Source of the DNA: Chamaecyparis obtusa
Lineage: Eukaryota; Streptophyta; Pinopsida; Cupressales; Cupressaceae
Length of the DNA stretch: 64,000 nucleotides
Assembly (NCBI GenBank): GCA_027943335.1
Contig: BSBK01007742.1
Coordinates: 124,001 to 188,000 of the forward strand
Direction of reading: 5' to 3'
Shown: piece by piece, positions 53,270 through 63,264 of the stretch
Numbering within the stretch: position 1 is the stretch's first letter
Layout of the letters: the number at the start of each line of letters is the position of its first letter
Program-made: the position numbers and the translations under genes
Notes under the pieces: generated by a model
What the model was told of the DNA's origin: nothing
Database searches by the model: none
Seen by the model: the letters and a program-made list of their open reading frames with translations, nothing else

Positions 53270-53926
53270 TGTTGGATTTTCACAATCAAATCTGATTGTC
53301 TTTAAGCCTCCATATTTGACTTTATTTTGATAAAGTTATTTTTAGATATTTTTGTGAGGTTGGAAGATAAATTAAATATCTTCAGTTAAACACCGTCCAA
53401 GCACCGTCCAAGCACCGACCAACCTTTATTGACTTTACGGTCTTATATTTATTTTATATGGTTGTATGTCTTTATCTATGTAGTTGATAGTTGCAGCTCT
53501 TTATTATTATAGTTGGATTATTGGTGAATATGGTTGAATCCCATAATATCACCTCCCTTCTATTTGTCTATAAAGCAAAGAATGTTTTTCATTCTTTCAA
53601 CAAGGAGATACATGTTTTGTAATATCTCTTTTGTATGCAGCAGCAAGAGTTTTTTGTAATATTCTATTTTTGACAGAGATGTGAATGATCTTTCTGTTAA
53701 GCAGTGATTGCTTTAGATGATTTTGTAAGAGCTTTGTGAAGCTCATGGAAATTGGTATGCAGCTCTAGTAGTTGTAAGTTTATTCTTATTGTAGAAATAT
53801 TTTTAGTTTGAATAGAAGCAAGTGGATTCTTGCATAAATTTCTCCAGTTCTCATGTCTGCCCTGTTTTGGGGATTTTGAATATTTTGTGCATTCATTGAA
53901 TTTAGAGTTCTTCTAAATTCTTTACA
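53270..53926 (+). repeat. 5' LTR of element H
   Basis: 657 bp, TGTTGGATTTTC...TTCTTTACA. GTCTATAAAGCAAAG at about 53567-53581 is the likely TATA region, conserved in both copies. Confidence 0.97.
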
Positions 53927-53938
53927 TGGTATCAGAGC
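53927..53938 (+). promoter_or_regulatory. Primer-binding site of element H
   Basis: TGGTATCAGAGC, an exact initiator-Met primer site, directly abuts the LTR. Confidence 0.97.
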
Positions 53939-54010
53939 TGATTGGCCTTCAATCCGTGTGAGTTTGGGCATTTGTTTTTTCTGGGTATTTGTTTATCTTG
54001 CACAGGAGAC

Positions 54011-54922
54011 ATGGCTGGAGATGTAGGAAAGAGTTGGCAGCAGCCACCGTCCTTTAATGGACAAAATTATGATGTTTGGGCAAAGAAGATGAGGACCATT
54101 ATGATAGCAAATGATTTATGGGAGCTTGTGGTCAATGGATTTACATATGTAACTGACCCAGCTCAGTTTGCTGGCCTCACCAACAATCAAAAGACTCAGC
54201 TAAAGGAGTCAAGGAGGAAAGATGCAAAAGCTTTAAGCTTGATAGAAACTGCCTTGACAGAGGCAATCTTTCCCAGAATAGCAGCAGTTGATTATTCCAA
54301 AGAAGCTTGGGATATTCTTCTTACAAGTTTTAAAGGGACTGAGAAAGTTCGGTTGGTGAAGCTTCAAATGCTTCGAAGAGAGTTTGAGACTCTTCTCATG
54401 AAGGACAATGGGTCCATTTCAGATTTCAGCTCAAGACTCTCTAGTTTGATAAACCAGTTGAGAACCAATGGAGAAACCATGGATGAGCAAAGAATAGTGG
54501 AGAAAATTTTGAGATGTCTGCCCTCAAAATTTGATACTCTAGTTATTGCCATTGAAGAGGCAAAAGATCTTTCAGTAATGACTATTGATGAGTTGATGGG
54601 TTCTTTCCAAACCCATGAGCATCGCATTAATAGATCAGCAAATTCCTCTCAAGAGCAAGCTTTCAGAGCTCAAGCCAATACAAGAGGCAAGGGAAGAGGA
54701 AGAAACAATACTGGAAGAGGCTCAAGAGGCAGAGGTCATGGTAACTCAGGACAACAAAATGCTGGAGGAGAAAGCTCAGAACGAGCAGCCACAAATGAGG
54801 GAGCTAGCAGCTCTCAAAATAATTCCAGAGGTAAGAAGAAATATAATTCTGACAAGAGTAATATTGAATGTTATTATTGTCATAAATTTGGGCATTATGC
54901 TAGTGAATGCTGGAAAAAGTAG
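54011..54922 (+). pseudogene. gag: gag of element H
   Basis: The ATG at 54011 opens MAGDVGKSWQQPPSFNGQNY, the usual Copia gag start; the longer upstream open frame from 53942 is leader. The UBN2-type capsid region has EAIFPRIAAVDYSKEAWDIL, VKLQMLRREFETLLMKDNGS and VEKILRCLPSKFDTLVIAIE. A Gly/Arg-rich stretch precedes the CCHC knuckle CYYCHKFGHYASEC (about 54869-54910). TAG at 54920-54922 separates it from protease; CAG is the likely ancestor. Apart from that stop the gag frame is intact and could give capsid protein. Confidence 0.92.
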
Positions 54923-55974
54923 AGTAATCAGTCAAAGCCAAGCGCAAATATGACTGATATAAAAGTGGGTGATGGAGATAATCCCACAGCCTTCATCATG
55001 TGCAACGTTGGTGAAGAAGGCAGCCCCGAAGTCTGGTATTTGGACAGCGGTTGTAGCAACCACATGAGTGGTAATGAAAGTCTTTTTTCTTTCATTGATA
55101 AGAATGTAAATCTGAAATTAGAATGGGGAACAATGGAGTTGTTCCAATCGTGGGCAAAGGATCTATTATGATCCACACCAAGCAAGGTGAGAAACAAAAA
55201 ATTCAGAATGTTTATTTTGCCCCTCGTATAAAGCACAATTTGATGAGTGTTGGACAACTCACTCAAAATGGTTATAAAGTGCTGATTGAGAATGACCAAT
55301 GTGTCATTTATGAGAAGGATGGCAGTAAGAAAATTGTTGTAGCTGTTCAAATGACAAAGAACCGAATGTTTCTATTGAAGGTGGAGATGTGTTTCTCTTC
55401 ACAATCAGCAGCAACACCTCCCAAAAAAAAATGTACAACAGTACAAAAATCAGCCTTCAAAAGCGTGATTGAAGACCCCTCCAAGTTATGGCATTTAAGG
55501 TATGGACATCTTGGTTATGCTGGTTTAAATTTATTGTCCAAGAAAAGAATGGTAGATGATTTGCCTTGTATTAAAGAGTTCAATAGCAAGTGTGAGGCTT
55601 GTATTTTAGGTAAGCAACATAGATTGCACTTTAATTCTGGAAACTCTAGAAGGGCAAGAGCACCATTAGAATTGGTGCATACTGATTTAGTTGGCCCTAT
55701 GCAAATCACTTCCATTGGGGGGAGTACTTATTTTATGACATTCATAGATGATTTCAGTCGTAGAACATGGGTTTACTTTATGAAAAATAAATTTGAAGCT
55801 TTTGATAAATTTTTAGAATTTAAAGCCCAGGCTGAAAATGAATGTGGACAAAACCTTAAAGTCCTAAGGTCAGATAGAGGGGGGGAATACACCTCCAATA
55901 TTTTTATAAACTTTTGTAGGCAGAATGACATAAAGAAAGAGCTTACAGCCAGTTATACTCCACAGCAAAATTGA
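54923..55974 (+). pseudogene. Protease and integrase of element H
   Basis: Protease active site VWYLDSGCSNHMSGNESLFS (about 55033-55092). A shift near 55120 moves to the frame 55123-55974. Pre-integrase HHCC region: LWHLRYGHLGYAGL and CEACILGKQHRLHF (about 55590-55632). Catalytic core: LVHTDLVGPMQITSIGGSTY, FMTFIDDFSRRTWVYF and LRSDRGGEYTSNIF (about 55864-55905), the first two Asp of D,D-35-E. The frame reaches TGA at 55972 in the QN-stop-VAERKN block, normally QNGVAERKN, so GGA became TGA. Confidence 0.92.
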
Positions 55975-56859
55975 GTGGCTGAAAGAAAAAATAGAACCAT
56001 CGTTGAGATGGCAAGAAGCATGATGAAAGACAAAGGACTCCCAATTGAATATTGGGGAGAGGCTGTAGCAACAATAGTTTATTTGATAAATAGAAGTCCT
56101 ACAAAGGTAGTCTGTGACAAGATTCCAATGGAAGCATGGACAAAGCATAGATGGACGGTTGAACACTTGAGAGTGTTTGGGTGTGTAGCATATGCACACG
56201 TGCCAAAGGAACAAAGGCAAAAGTTTGATGACAAGGGAGTGAAGTGTGTCTTCACTGGTTATAGTCCAGAATCCAAGGCATATAGATTGTATGATCTAGT
56301 TGGTAAAAAGATGATCATTTCAAGAGACATGGAGTTCATTGAAAATGAGTCATGGGATGGCTCGGTTGACACATCTTCAAGCACTTCAAGCAAAGTGCCT
56401 ATTATTGATGAAGATGATGAGTTTACTGATCAACAAAATGAAATACCAGTAGGTATAGAAGGCTCCAAAAGCCTACAAATTAGCCCTACAGAAAGCAGCA
56501 GCAGCAATACTAAGAGTTATGATTCCACTCTCGCCTCCTTAGTGCCAAGAAAGACTAAGAGTCTAAGGGAGATATACCAAGATGAAAGGTATGAAAATGA
56601 ATTTGATGAAAATATCAATTTTGTTTTATTTTCTCATAGTGATCCAATTTATTTTGAGGATGCTGAAAAAGAAGAAAAATGGTGTAAGGCCATGGATGAA
56701 GAAATGGATGCCATAAAAAGAAATGAAACTTGGGAGCTCACTAATTTACCTCCAAACAAGAAAATTATTGGAGTTAAATGGGTTTACAAGATCAAGAGCA
56801 ATGCTGAAGGAAAAATAGATAGGCATAAGGCTCGATTAGTGGTTAAGGGGTACAAATAG
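55975..56859 (+). pseudogene. Integrase end and start of RT in element H
   Basis: It continues with AERKNRTIVEMARSMMKDKG, whose Glu completes the D,D-35-E triad, then YWGEAVATIVYLINRSPTKV and the integrase tail GCVAYAHVPKEQRQKFDDKG. A low-complexity linker leads into the RT N-terminus, MDEEMDAIKRNETWELTNLP and IIGVKWVYKIKSNAEGKIDR. It stops at TAG 56857 in GYK-stop-QYG, where Gln is normal. Confidence 0.92.
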
Positions 56860-58176
56860 CAGTATGGTACAGATTATGATGAGACCTATGCCCCTGTTGC
56901 TAGAATGGAAACTGTGCGTGCTGTCATAGCAATTGCAGCCCAGCACAAATAGAAGGTTTATCAAATGGATGTGAAGTCTGCCTTCTTGAATGGAGTATTA
57001 AAAGAAGAAATTTATGTGGAGCAGCCACCTGGTTATGAAGTTCTGGGTCATGAAAGTAAAGTGTATAGGCTAAAGAAGGCTCTTTATGGGCTTAAGCAAG
57101 CTCCACGAGCATGGTATAGCAGAATTGACTCATATTTAATGAGCAACGACTTTTGCAAAAGTGATGGTGAGCCCACTTTTTACATCAAGACAACTAATGG
57201 TAATATTTTAATTGTTGTCTTATATGTTGATGATTTAATCTTTACTGGAGATAATGATTTTCTCATTGCTGATTTTAAAGAGGCCATGAAAAGTGAGTTT
57301 GAAATGTCAGACTTAGGTCTCTTGAGATATTTTCTAGGCATAGAAGTAAAACAAATGCATGATGGTATTTTCATCTCTCAAGAAATATATGCAAATCAAA
57401 TTTTAGAGAGATTTAAAATGCAAAGTAGCAAGCCTACTCCAACACCAACTTCAGTGGGTTTGAAGTTGAGCAAACACGATTGCAGCAGCAATGTGAATCC
57501 AACTTTATATAAAAGTTTAGTTGGAAGTTTGATGTATTTAACTGCTACAAGGCCAGATGTTATGTATGCAGTAAGTTTGATTTTCAGATTTATGGAAACT
57601 CCAAAGGACTCCCATTGGCAAGCGGGAAAGAGAATCCTAAGGTATGTAAAAGGCACCAAGGGATATGGTATTTTGTATACTGCAGCAAATATTTTTGATC
57701 TTATTGGCTACACAGATAGTGATTGGGCAGGGAGTTTGGATGACAGGAAGAGCACTTTTGGATATGTCTTTCACATGGGTTCAGGTGTGATCTCATGGGC
57801 TTCTAAGAAGCAACCCACAGTTGCTCAATCTACAGCAGAGGTAGAATATATAGCAGCGAATGCAGCAGCATGTCAAGCTATTTGGCTAAGAAAGATTTTG
57901 GCAGATTTGAAGCAAGAACAAGAGGATGGAACCAAAATATTTTGTGACAATATTTCCTCAATAGCTTTGTCAAAGAATCCAGTGTTTCATGGAAGAAGCA
58001 AGCACATTGAAATCAAATATCATTTTATTAGAGAACTAGTTGAGAATGGTGAAATAAAAATGGAGTTTTGTAGGTCAGAGCAGCAGCTAGCAGACATTTT
58101 CACCAAGCCATTGGGCATTGCAAGTTTTGAGCGCCTAAGGAGAAATCTTGGCGTAGTTAGTTTGGATCAAGCATGA
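56860..58176 (+). pseudogene. RT and RNase H of element H
   Basis: After TAG at 56950 (Trp expected) a 403-codon frame opens at 56965: [40 protein letters not shown], active site VLYVDDLIFTGDND (about 57220-57261), FLGIEVKQMHDGIFISQEIY and LTATRPDVMYAVSLI. The RNase H has GYTDSDWAGSLDDRKSTFGY, STAEVEYIAANAAACQAIWL and ADIFTKPLGIASFERL (about 58091-58138), ending GVVSLDQA at 58176. The catalytic residues look intact; only the upstream stops prevent translation. Confidence 0.93.
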
Positions 58177-58197
58177 TCTTGTTTGTCTGTTCAAGAC

Positions 58198-58207
58198 AAT
58201 GGGGGAG
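58198..58207 (+). promoter_or_regulatory. Polypurine tract of element H
   Basis: The purine run AATGGGGGAG directly precedes the TGTTGAAT start of the 3' LTR. Confidence 0.93.
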
Positions 58208-58864
58208 TGTTGAATTTTCACAATCAAATCTGATTGTCTTTAAGCCTCCATATTTGACTTTATTTTGATAAAGTTATTTTCAAATATTTTTGTGAGGTTG
58301 GAAGATAAATTAAATATCTTCAGTTAAACACCGTCCAAGTACTGTCCAAGCACCGACCAACCTTTATTGACTTTACGGTCTTATATTTATTTTATATGGT
58401 TGTATGTCTTTATCTATGTAGTTGATAGTCGCAGCTCTTTATTATTATAGTTGGATTATTGGTGAATATGGTTGAATCCCATAATATCACCTCCCTTCTA
58501 TTTGTCTATAAAGCAAAGAATGTTTTTCATTCTTTCAACAAGGAGATACATGTTTTGTAATATCTCTTTTGTATGCAGCAGCAAGAGTTTTTTGTAATAC
58601 TCTGTTTTTGACAGAGATGTGAATGATCTTTCTGTTAAGCAGTGATTGCTTCAGATGATCTTGTAAGAGCTTTGTGAAGCTCATGGAAATTGGTATGCAG
58701 CTCTAGTAGTTGTAAGTTTATTCTTATTGTAGAAATATTTTTAGTTTGAATAGAAGCAAGTGGATTCTTGCATAAATTTCTCCAGCTCTCATATCTGCCC
58801 TGTTTTAGAGATTTTGAATATTTTGTGCATTCATTGAATTTAGAATTCTTCTAAATTCTTTACA
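58208..58864 (+). repeat. 3' LTR of element H
   Basis: 657 bp, same length as the 5' LTR, ending TTCTTTACA followed by AGACT. On the minus strand its first bases supply the artificial stop that closes the LRR frame at 58840. Confidence 0.97.
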
Positions 58865-59892
58865 AGACTCTCCAGGTGTACCAGAACACAATTACGGCCT
58901 ACACTTTTCAGCATTGAACACGCGCGCAAATTTATGGTCTTGATTGATGCTGGCAAGCTGTCGATCTCTACCAATAGGTAGTTTTCGCGAAGATCTAGAG
59001 TTTCCAGACTGGGGCAACATTGTTGCGAGATTGATATCCTCGACACAAGAGTCTCTCGTACAGTTAAATCTTTGAGGTCATGCAATAAAGAAGGCAGGAA
59101 CCCTGACAGAATATCCAAGTCCATAATGGGGCATTCCTGAATATGCAGACTCCGAAGGTTAATGAGCAGAACAAGTGTATATGGTAAGGATGTCAACTTT
59201 GCACACCGAGAAATTCGAAGACCAGACAAGGAGAACAAATTTCCCAAACACTCGGGCAAACATTCCAACTCATCGCAGCGTGAGATAGTAAGATCAGCCA
59301 AGGAAGCAAAATCCCCGATAGAAGGTGGCAAAGTTCTCAAAATGCCTCCTATTGTCAGCTTTTCCAGTTTGCTCAGTTGGCCAATGTTATTTGGTAATTT
59401 CCTCAACCTGCCGAAACCCACATCCAGCACTTTGAGTGATCCCTGGTTTGTAGTGTGAGGAGGCAACTTCTGCAATCTCAGACATCCACTAACATTCAAG
59501 GTCTCCAGCTTTGTCATATTTTCTAGCATGTCCGACCTGAAGCTGAGCTCGGAGCATCTGCTTAAATCAATGTGTTGAAGATGTATGAGCTGCTTAAATG
59601 AAGCAGGCAAAACCATCAACCCACTACATCCACTCAAATCTAGATGCCGCAGGTTTCTCAAATCGCCGAATTTGCTAGGTAGCGATTTTAGATTCTTACA
59701 TTCTAACTTGATGTGCTCCAGCGATCGGAGACGGCAAAACTCATAAGGTAGACCTTCAATTGGACCTTCTTCACCATAACATTTGGAGTTGAAGGATATC
59801 TTTTTCAAGTGCTGTAGACGTTCTATCGAGCTGGGAAATCTCAGAAATCTTGGGGCACTAGAGATAATCAGCTCTCTCAACTGTTCAGGAGG
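58865..59892 (-). CDS. TNL LRR exon, first part (up to the element H insertion)
   Basis: About 342 codons of leucine-rich repeats in the TNL style. Examples are LEHIKLECKNLKSLPSKFGD, NLRHLDLSGCSGLMVLPASF, LQHIDLSRCSELSF, LETLNVSGCLRLQKLPP, LEKLTIGGILRTLPPSIGD, LADLTISRCDELECLPECLG and LETLDLRENYLLVEIDSLP, about a dozen units of 22-24 residues. LRRs set recognition specificity in this family. The frame is open throughout; it enters element H after HLESL, where the LTR supplies a chance stop at 58840. Confidence 0.92.
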
Positions 59893-59997
59893 CTGCATCC
59901 ACATTCCCTTTTTATTAAGGCAACACCCCCCAATAGCTATAAGACATCTAAGGTATGGCTGTAAAAAAATAACAGTAAAGGAAAGGAAGATACTTAC
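59893..59997 (-). other. 105-nt TNL intron that is in frame and stop-free
   Basis: It starts GTAAGTATC and ends GGATGCAG before PPEQLRELII. It is 35 codons long and contains no stop in the reading frame, so the exons on both sides also read through it as one frame. A second acceptor-like TTTTTTTACAG at 59959 would give a 39-nt intron, which is below usual plant limits. I call it an intron because the flanking protein text joins naturally and 105 nt is a normal plant size. Confidence 0.7.
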
Positions 59998-60297
59998 ATC
60001 GGCAGTGTCGTTCCACAGTTGTTCTAATTTGTGAGCATCATGAAGCTCTAAAATTCTCAGCTTCTTCAATGAAAGCCATGTCTGAAGAGTTGTATGTGGA
60101 AAGTTGACCCATCTCAGCCAGACAGGGCCTGCTGATAGGGTTGCTAATTCTTCTGTAAAACAATTGTTTTTGACAATCAGGATTTCTAGTCGCCGCTTAA
60201 ACCTTCCACCTGAAACTCTCACAAGCTCCATACACTCTTCATAAAACTCATCTGTTTCCGCTTTGATCCCCCTAATCCCTCGGCACAGCATGTTTTC
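59998..60297 (-). CDS. TNL exon between NB-ARC and LRR
   Basis: 300 bases, exactly 100 codons, from ENMLCRGIRGIKAETDEFYE to LEQLWNDTAD. It bears the first leucine-rich turns (FKRRLEILIVKNNCF, LKKLRILELHDAHKLEQL). The acceptor TTTAG is at 60299-60298; the donor GAT|GTAAGTA begins at 59997. It links the nucleotide switch to the LRR sensor. Confidence 0.85.
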
Positions 60298-60406
60298 CTA
60301 AATGGAAAAACAGAAAAAACGAGAGAACTTGTAAAACGATTAGTATGGCATCAACATTTCCTTGTCCAAATACTAGATGATATATAAAACATGATACTAA
60401 GCTTAC

Positions 60407-61487
60407 CTGGACTTCTATTTCGATGTCTCTAATTTTCTGTGGTGAACAAAGACGGTAGGGAGGTACTTTTCTTGCAATTTCTTTCCCCAAATCCCTCAGA
60501 TGATCGTGCATTCTTATGTGATTTCTTTCATCAAGATCAATCAGACACTTACTTTCAAGTGTTTCCAAGCTATGCAGCCCACTCCAACCGGACCCATCCC
60601 ACACTGTCACGGCCAACTGTTTTTCTTCTCCAATAAAGAAACAAGCTATATCCAAGAATATCTCTTGTTCTTCCTCATCTAGCGCATCAAAGCTTACTTT
60701 GAGTGTGTCTTTAATCTCTTTGTGCAATACTCTTGAGACCTTATCTAATTGAGCATCCCAATATTCCGGTGTTTTTCCACGAACTAGGCCTCCTAATACC
60801 TTAAGTGACAGGGGCAATCCCTTACAAACTAATGAAAACTTCTCAACAAGGCTTTCAAATCCATCTACTGGAGATGGTTGTTGGAAAGCGTTCCAGCAAA
60901 ATAGTTCAATGGCATGTTCAGAATTTAATTCTTTCATTTTGTAAATAGAGTTGGATGAGATTCCCCGTGACATAAGAATGCCAGATTTTCTACTCGGGAC
61001 AATAATCACACTACCTTCTTGAAGACTGTCTTTCATTGGTAATAGAGATTCCAACTGATCTTGATGATCTACATCATCCAAAACAATGAACACTTGAACA
61101 TAACTCAACTTCTTTAATAACATTTCTTTTCCTTCTACATTATGAAATGATAAATCATTGAAACCAAGGTGTTCCAACATCCTTTTTTGTGTGTTGTGCA
61201 AATCCTTTTTAAGCACATCCCGTACATTGTAAATAAAACTGCATTTATAAATGGAAAATCTTATTTTGTTGTAATATGCTTTCGCCAGTGTGGTTTTACC
61301 ACACCCACCCATCCCAACTATCTCAATAATGTTTACCATCTTAGAGAAGTCAAATGCACTTCTTTCAAAATCTTGTACTATTCCATCAATACCAACAGGA
61401 TGAGTGGCCACTACTAATGAAGTCTTTTGAGGGTGCTTCTTTATATAATCTTTAATAGCCTTCAACAACTCCCGTTTTTCTTTATCA
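60407..61487 (-). CDS. TNL exon: NB-ARC nucleotide-binding switch
   Basis: The acceptor TTTATCTAG precedes 61487 and the donor CAG|GTAAGC ends the exon at 60407. The motifs are in order: P-loop VGMGGCGKTTLAKAYY, which binds nucleotide; RNBS-A-like CSFIYNVRDVLKKD; kinase-2 VFIVLDDVDHQDQLE, with the DDVD form typical of TNLs; RNBS-B GSVIIVPSRKSGIL, where most members have IIVTTR; GLPL as CKGLPLSLKVLGG; RNBS-D EIFLDIACFFIGEE; and MHD as IRMHDHLRDLGKEIARK. No stop or shift is present. An ATP/ADP switch role is known for the family. The preceding residues (EKRELLKAIKDYIKKHP) are the usual linker after the TIR exon. Confidence 0.92.
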
Positions 61488-62881
61488 CTAGATAAACAAA
61501 CATAAAAAAGATCATCCTAATAAACGTATTACAAAATTACATAAATTTAATGACTCATTTTGTATAAGAAATGGATCTTAAAATTCAAATTGGACAAGTC
61601 AAGGTAAAAATAAACAAATCTTTTAAATTTCAAAAAATAAAAAGCTTTATAAAAACTAAAATGGTTTTTAAAAATGTACTTGCATTGACATATTAAATAT
61701 AAAAAAAGTTACTAGAGAAAATAACAATTTTATGTTGTAATTTTTTTTTTTGTAATTATGTATTGTATTATAATAATTTTTAACTAGTTTTTAACTTACT
61801 ATTGTAGTTTAGTTTATCTTTAAAAAAAATATTTTCTTTTTTCTTGAATAAGAAAATACATATGCATAGTAATTTTAATTATTTATAAGAAGTTTTTCTT
61901 TAATTTTGGTAGTTTGTAAAACAATCAATATTTTCTAAAATTAAAAACTTTTAAAAAAAGAAGTATGATGAAAGAATTGTAGTCATTGTAGTATTTAATG
62001 GAATAATATTTTATTAGCAACCTAGTTCTAATTATTTATTATTAATTAACAAATTTTATATTGAAGTAGAATTAACAAAAGTATTAAGGAGACGTATGGT
62101 TCATAAAGTATCCTTTTTTTTCTAACTTATTTGATTAGACATAGTAGAAAAGTAGTATTTCTCTTGGTATACTAGTATAAATAATATAAGGTTTAAATAG
62201 AAGAATGGATCATCCATGAGATATATTATATTGAATATTGTTCTAGAAGGTTGTCCCTTTGATGTGGCCAATAAAACAATGAATCTAAATTTGTTATTTT
62301 AGTTCAATATAATTCACATGTTTTCCCATGCTTTTGGACAAATTGAGACTCTTAAGATTTTTCAGAACTTAGACCTAACAAATCATACATCATCTATCAC
62401 TTGTAATGCACTATTAAGGAAATATCTCAAACAAATCATACATTATCTATCAATCGTAATGCACTATTAAAAAATAGCCATGAAGTCACAAACATAATAA
62501 CATATATGTCTTGATCTATATTAATTGTGTCAAAAAAATTCCCACTATAAAACATCCTATTTTATCTATCTCTTCCTAAACCATGCCTATTTAGAATCTA
62601 AAGAATAAAACCCCATGATTTTTTTTTTGATTAAAATAGTAAAGATTATAAAGGCATGATGTTTTATACGTAAATTAAAAAAATTCAACTAATTGTATCA
62701 TTATAATCCTCTCTACAAATTTATTGCTTTGGAGTACAAATTTTACATTCTGTTTTTGACAAACATATATATTACCTTGCTATATGGACCTAACATGCTA
62801 AACAATATTTTACTTTTCACAAAAGTCAATGGGAGAACATGATCCCTACTGCCTCATTCAACTTAATTAACAATGAATATA
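61488..62881 (-). other. Upstream (intron-like) sequence of the TNL gene
   Basis: Very AT-rich with long A and T runs and no coding frame. In TNL genes the TIR exon lies upstream of the NB-ARC exon, separated by an intron; here the acceptor TTTATCTAG at 61488 is good. This stretch is therefore probably that intron, extended past the MITE at 62882. Confidence 0.55.
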
Positions 62882-63264
62882 GGCCCCGTTTGTTTGCAGA
62901 ATTGGAATTTGGCCCAAAGTCTTATTATCTCATAATAAGGTTTTGATATTCTGGTTTTGCATTACCAGAAGATAAATTGGACTGTTTGGTTGAAGGGGAA
63001 GATAAGAGAGTTTTAGGAAGATGAGCCAATTTTGGGAAATGAGCCAATAAAAAGTAGAGCAATAAAGTACCATAACCAGGTTTTCAAATGAATTCCACCT
63101 TTTTATTGGAAGTTGCAAATCCTTGTTTTTGGAGCAAAATTGGAAGATGAAAATTATATTATGGTTTTCACATTTTCCAATGTAAGCAACCAAACAAAGG
63201 ATTTGGAGTCAAAACCAGGTTTTCTCTCCCAAATTCCAATTCCACCCCTCAAACAAACGGGGCC
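62882..63264. mobile_element. MITE with 15-bp terminal inverted repeats (Tourist-like)
   Basis: GGCCCCGTTTGTTTG at 62882-62896 and its exact complement at 63250-63264 bound a 383-bp non-coding element. Further inward, AGAATTGGAATTTGG pairs with CCAAATTCCAATTC-type text. The flanks share ATA, a 3-bp target duplication of the PIF/Harbinger kind. GGCCCCGTTTG-type ends are common in such elements. The minus frame at 62930-63193 is chance. A hAT origin (8-bp duplication) is not supported. Confidence 0.85.

Larger units (their letters stand above)
53270..58864 (+). mobile_element. Element H: nearly complete Ty1/copia retrotransposon inside the TNL LRR exon
   Basis: 5,595 bp with two 657-bp LTRs, the primer site TGGTATCAGAGC, gag, protease, integrase, RT, RNase H and a polypurine tract, in the Copia order. 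A perfect target duplication AGACT flanks it (53265-53269, 58865-58869). The LTRs differ at about 15 positions by eye (about 2%), nearly all transitions. That makes it one of the younger elements in the window. Coding lesions: TAG 54920, a frameshift near 55120, TGA 55972, TAG 56857 and TAG 56950. It is inserted opposite to the TNL's direction. Confidence 0.97.
52327..61487 (-). pseudogene. TNL-class (TIR-NBS-LRR) disease-resistance gene, split by element H; TIR exon not seen
   Basis: An intracellular immune receptor of the NLR family. Visible exons on the minus strand are NB-ARC (61487-60407), 60297-59998, the LRR exon (59892-58865 plus 53264-52997) and the C-terminal exon (52872-52327). Introns of about 109, 105 and 124 bases have GT...AG ends. 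The LRR exon is cut by the 5.6-kb element H. If H and one target copy (AGACT) are disregarded, the exon totals 1,296 bases and the frame continues. About 1,073 codons are visible. One amber at 53084-53086 in the late LRRs is an independent lesion. No TIR sequence occurs between 61488 and 64000. Conifer-type features are the MHDHLRDLG motif and the C-terminal exon. This allele is expected to be null. Confidence 0.9.

Noticed and set aside
58840..58864. C-terminal residues of the LRR frame after HLESL
   Set aside because: These codons and the stop come from the LTR of element H, not from the TNL gene.
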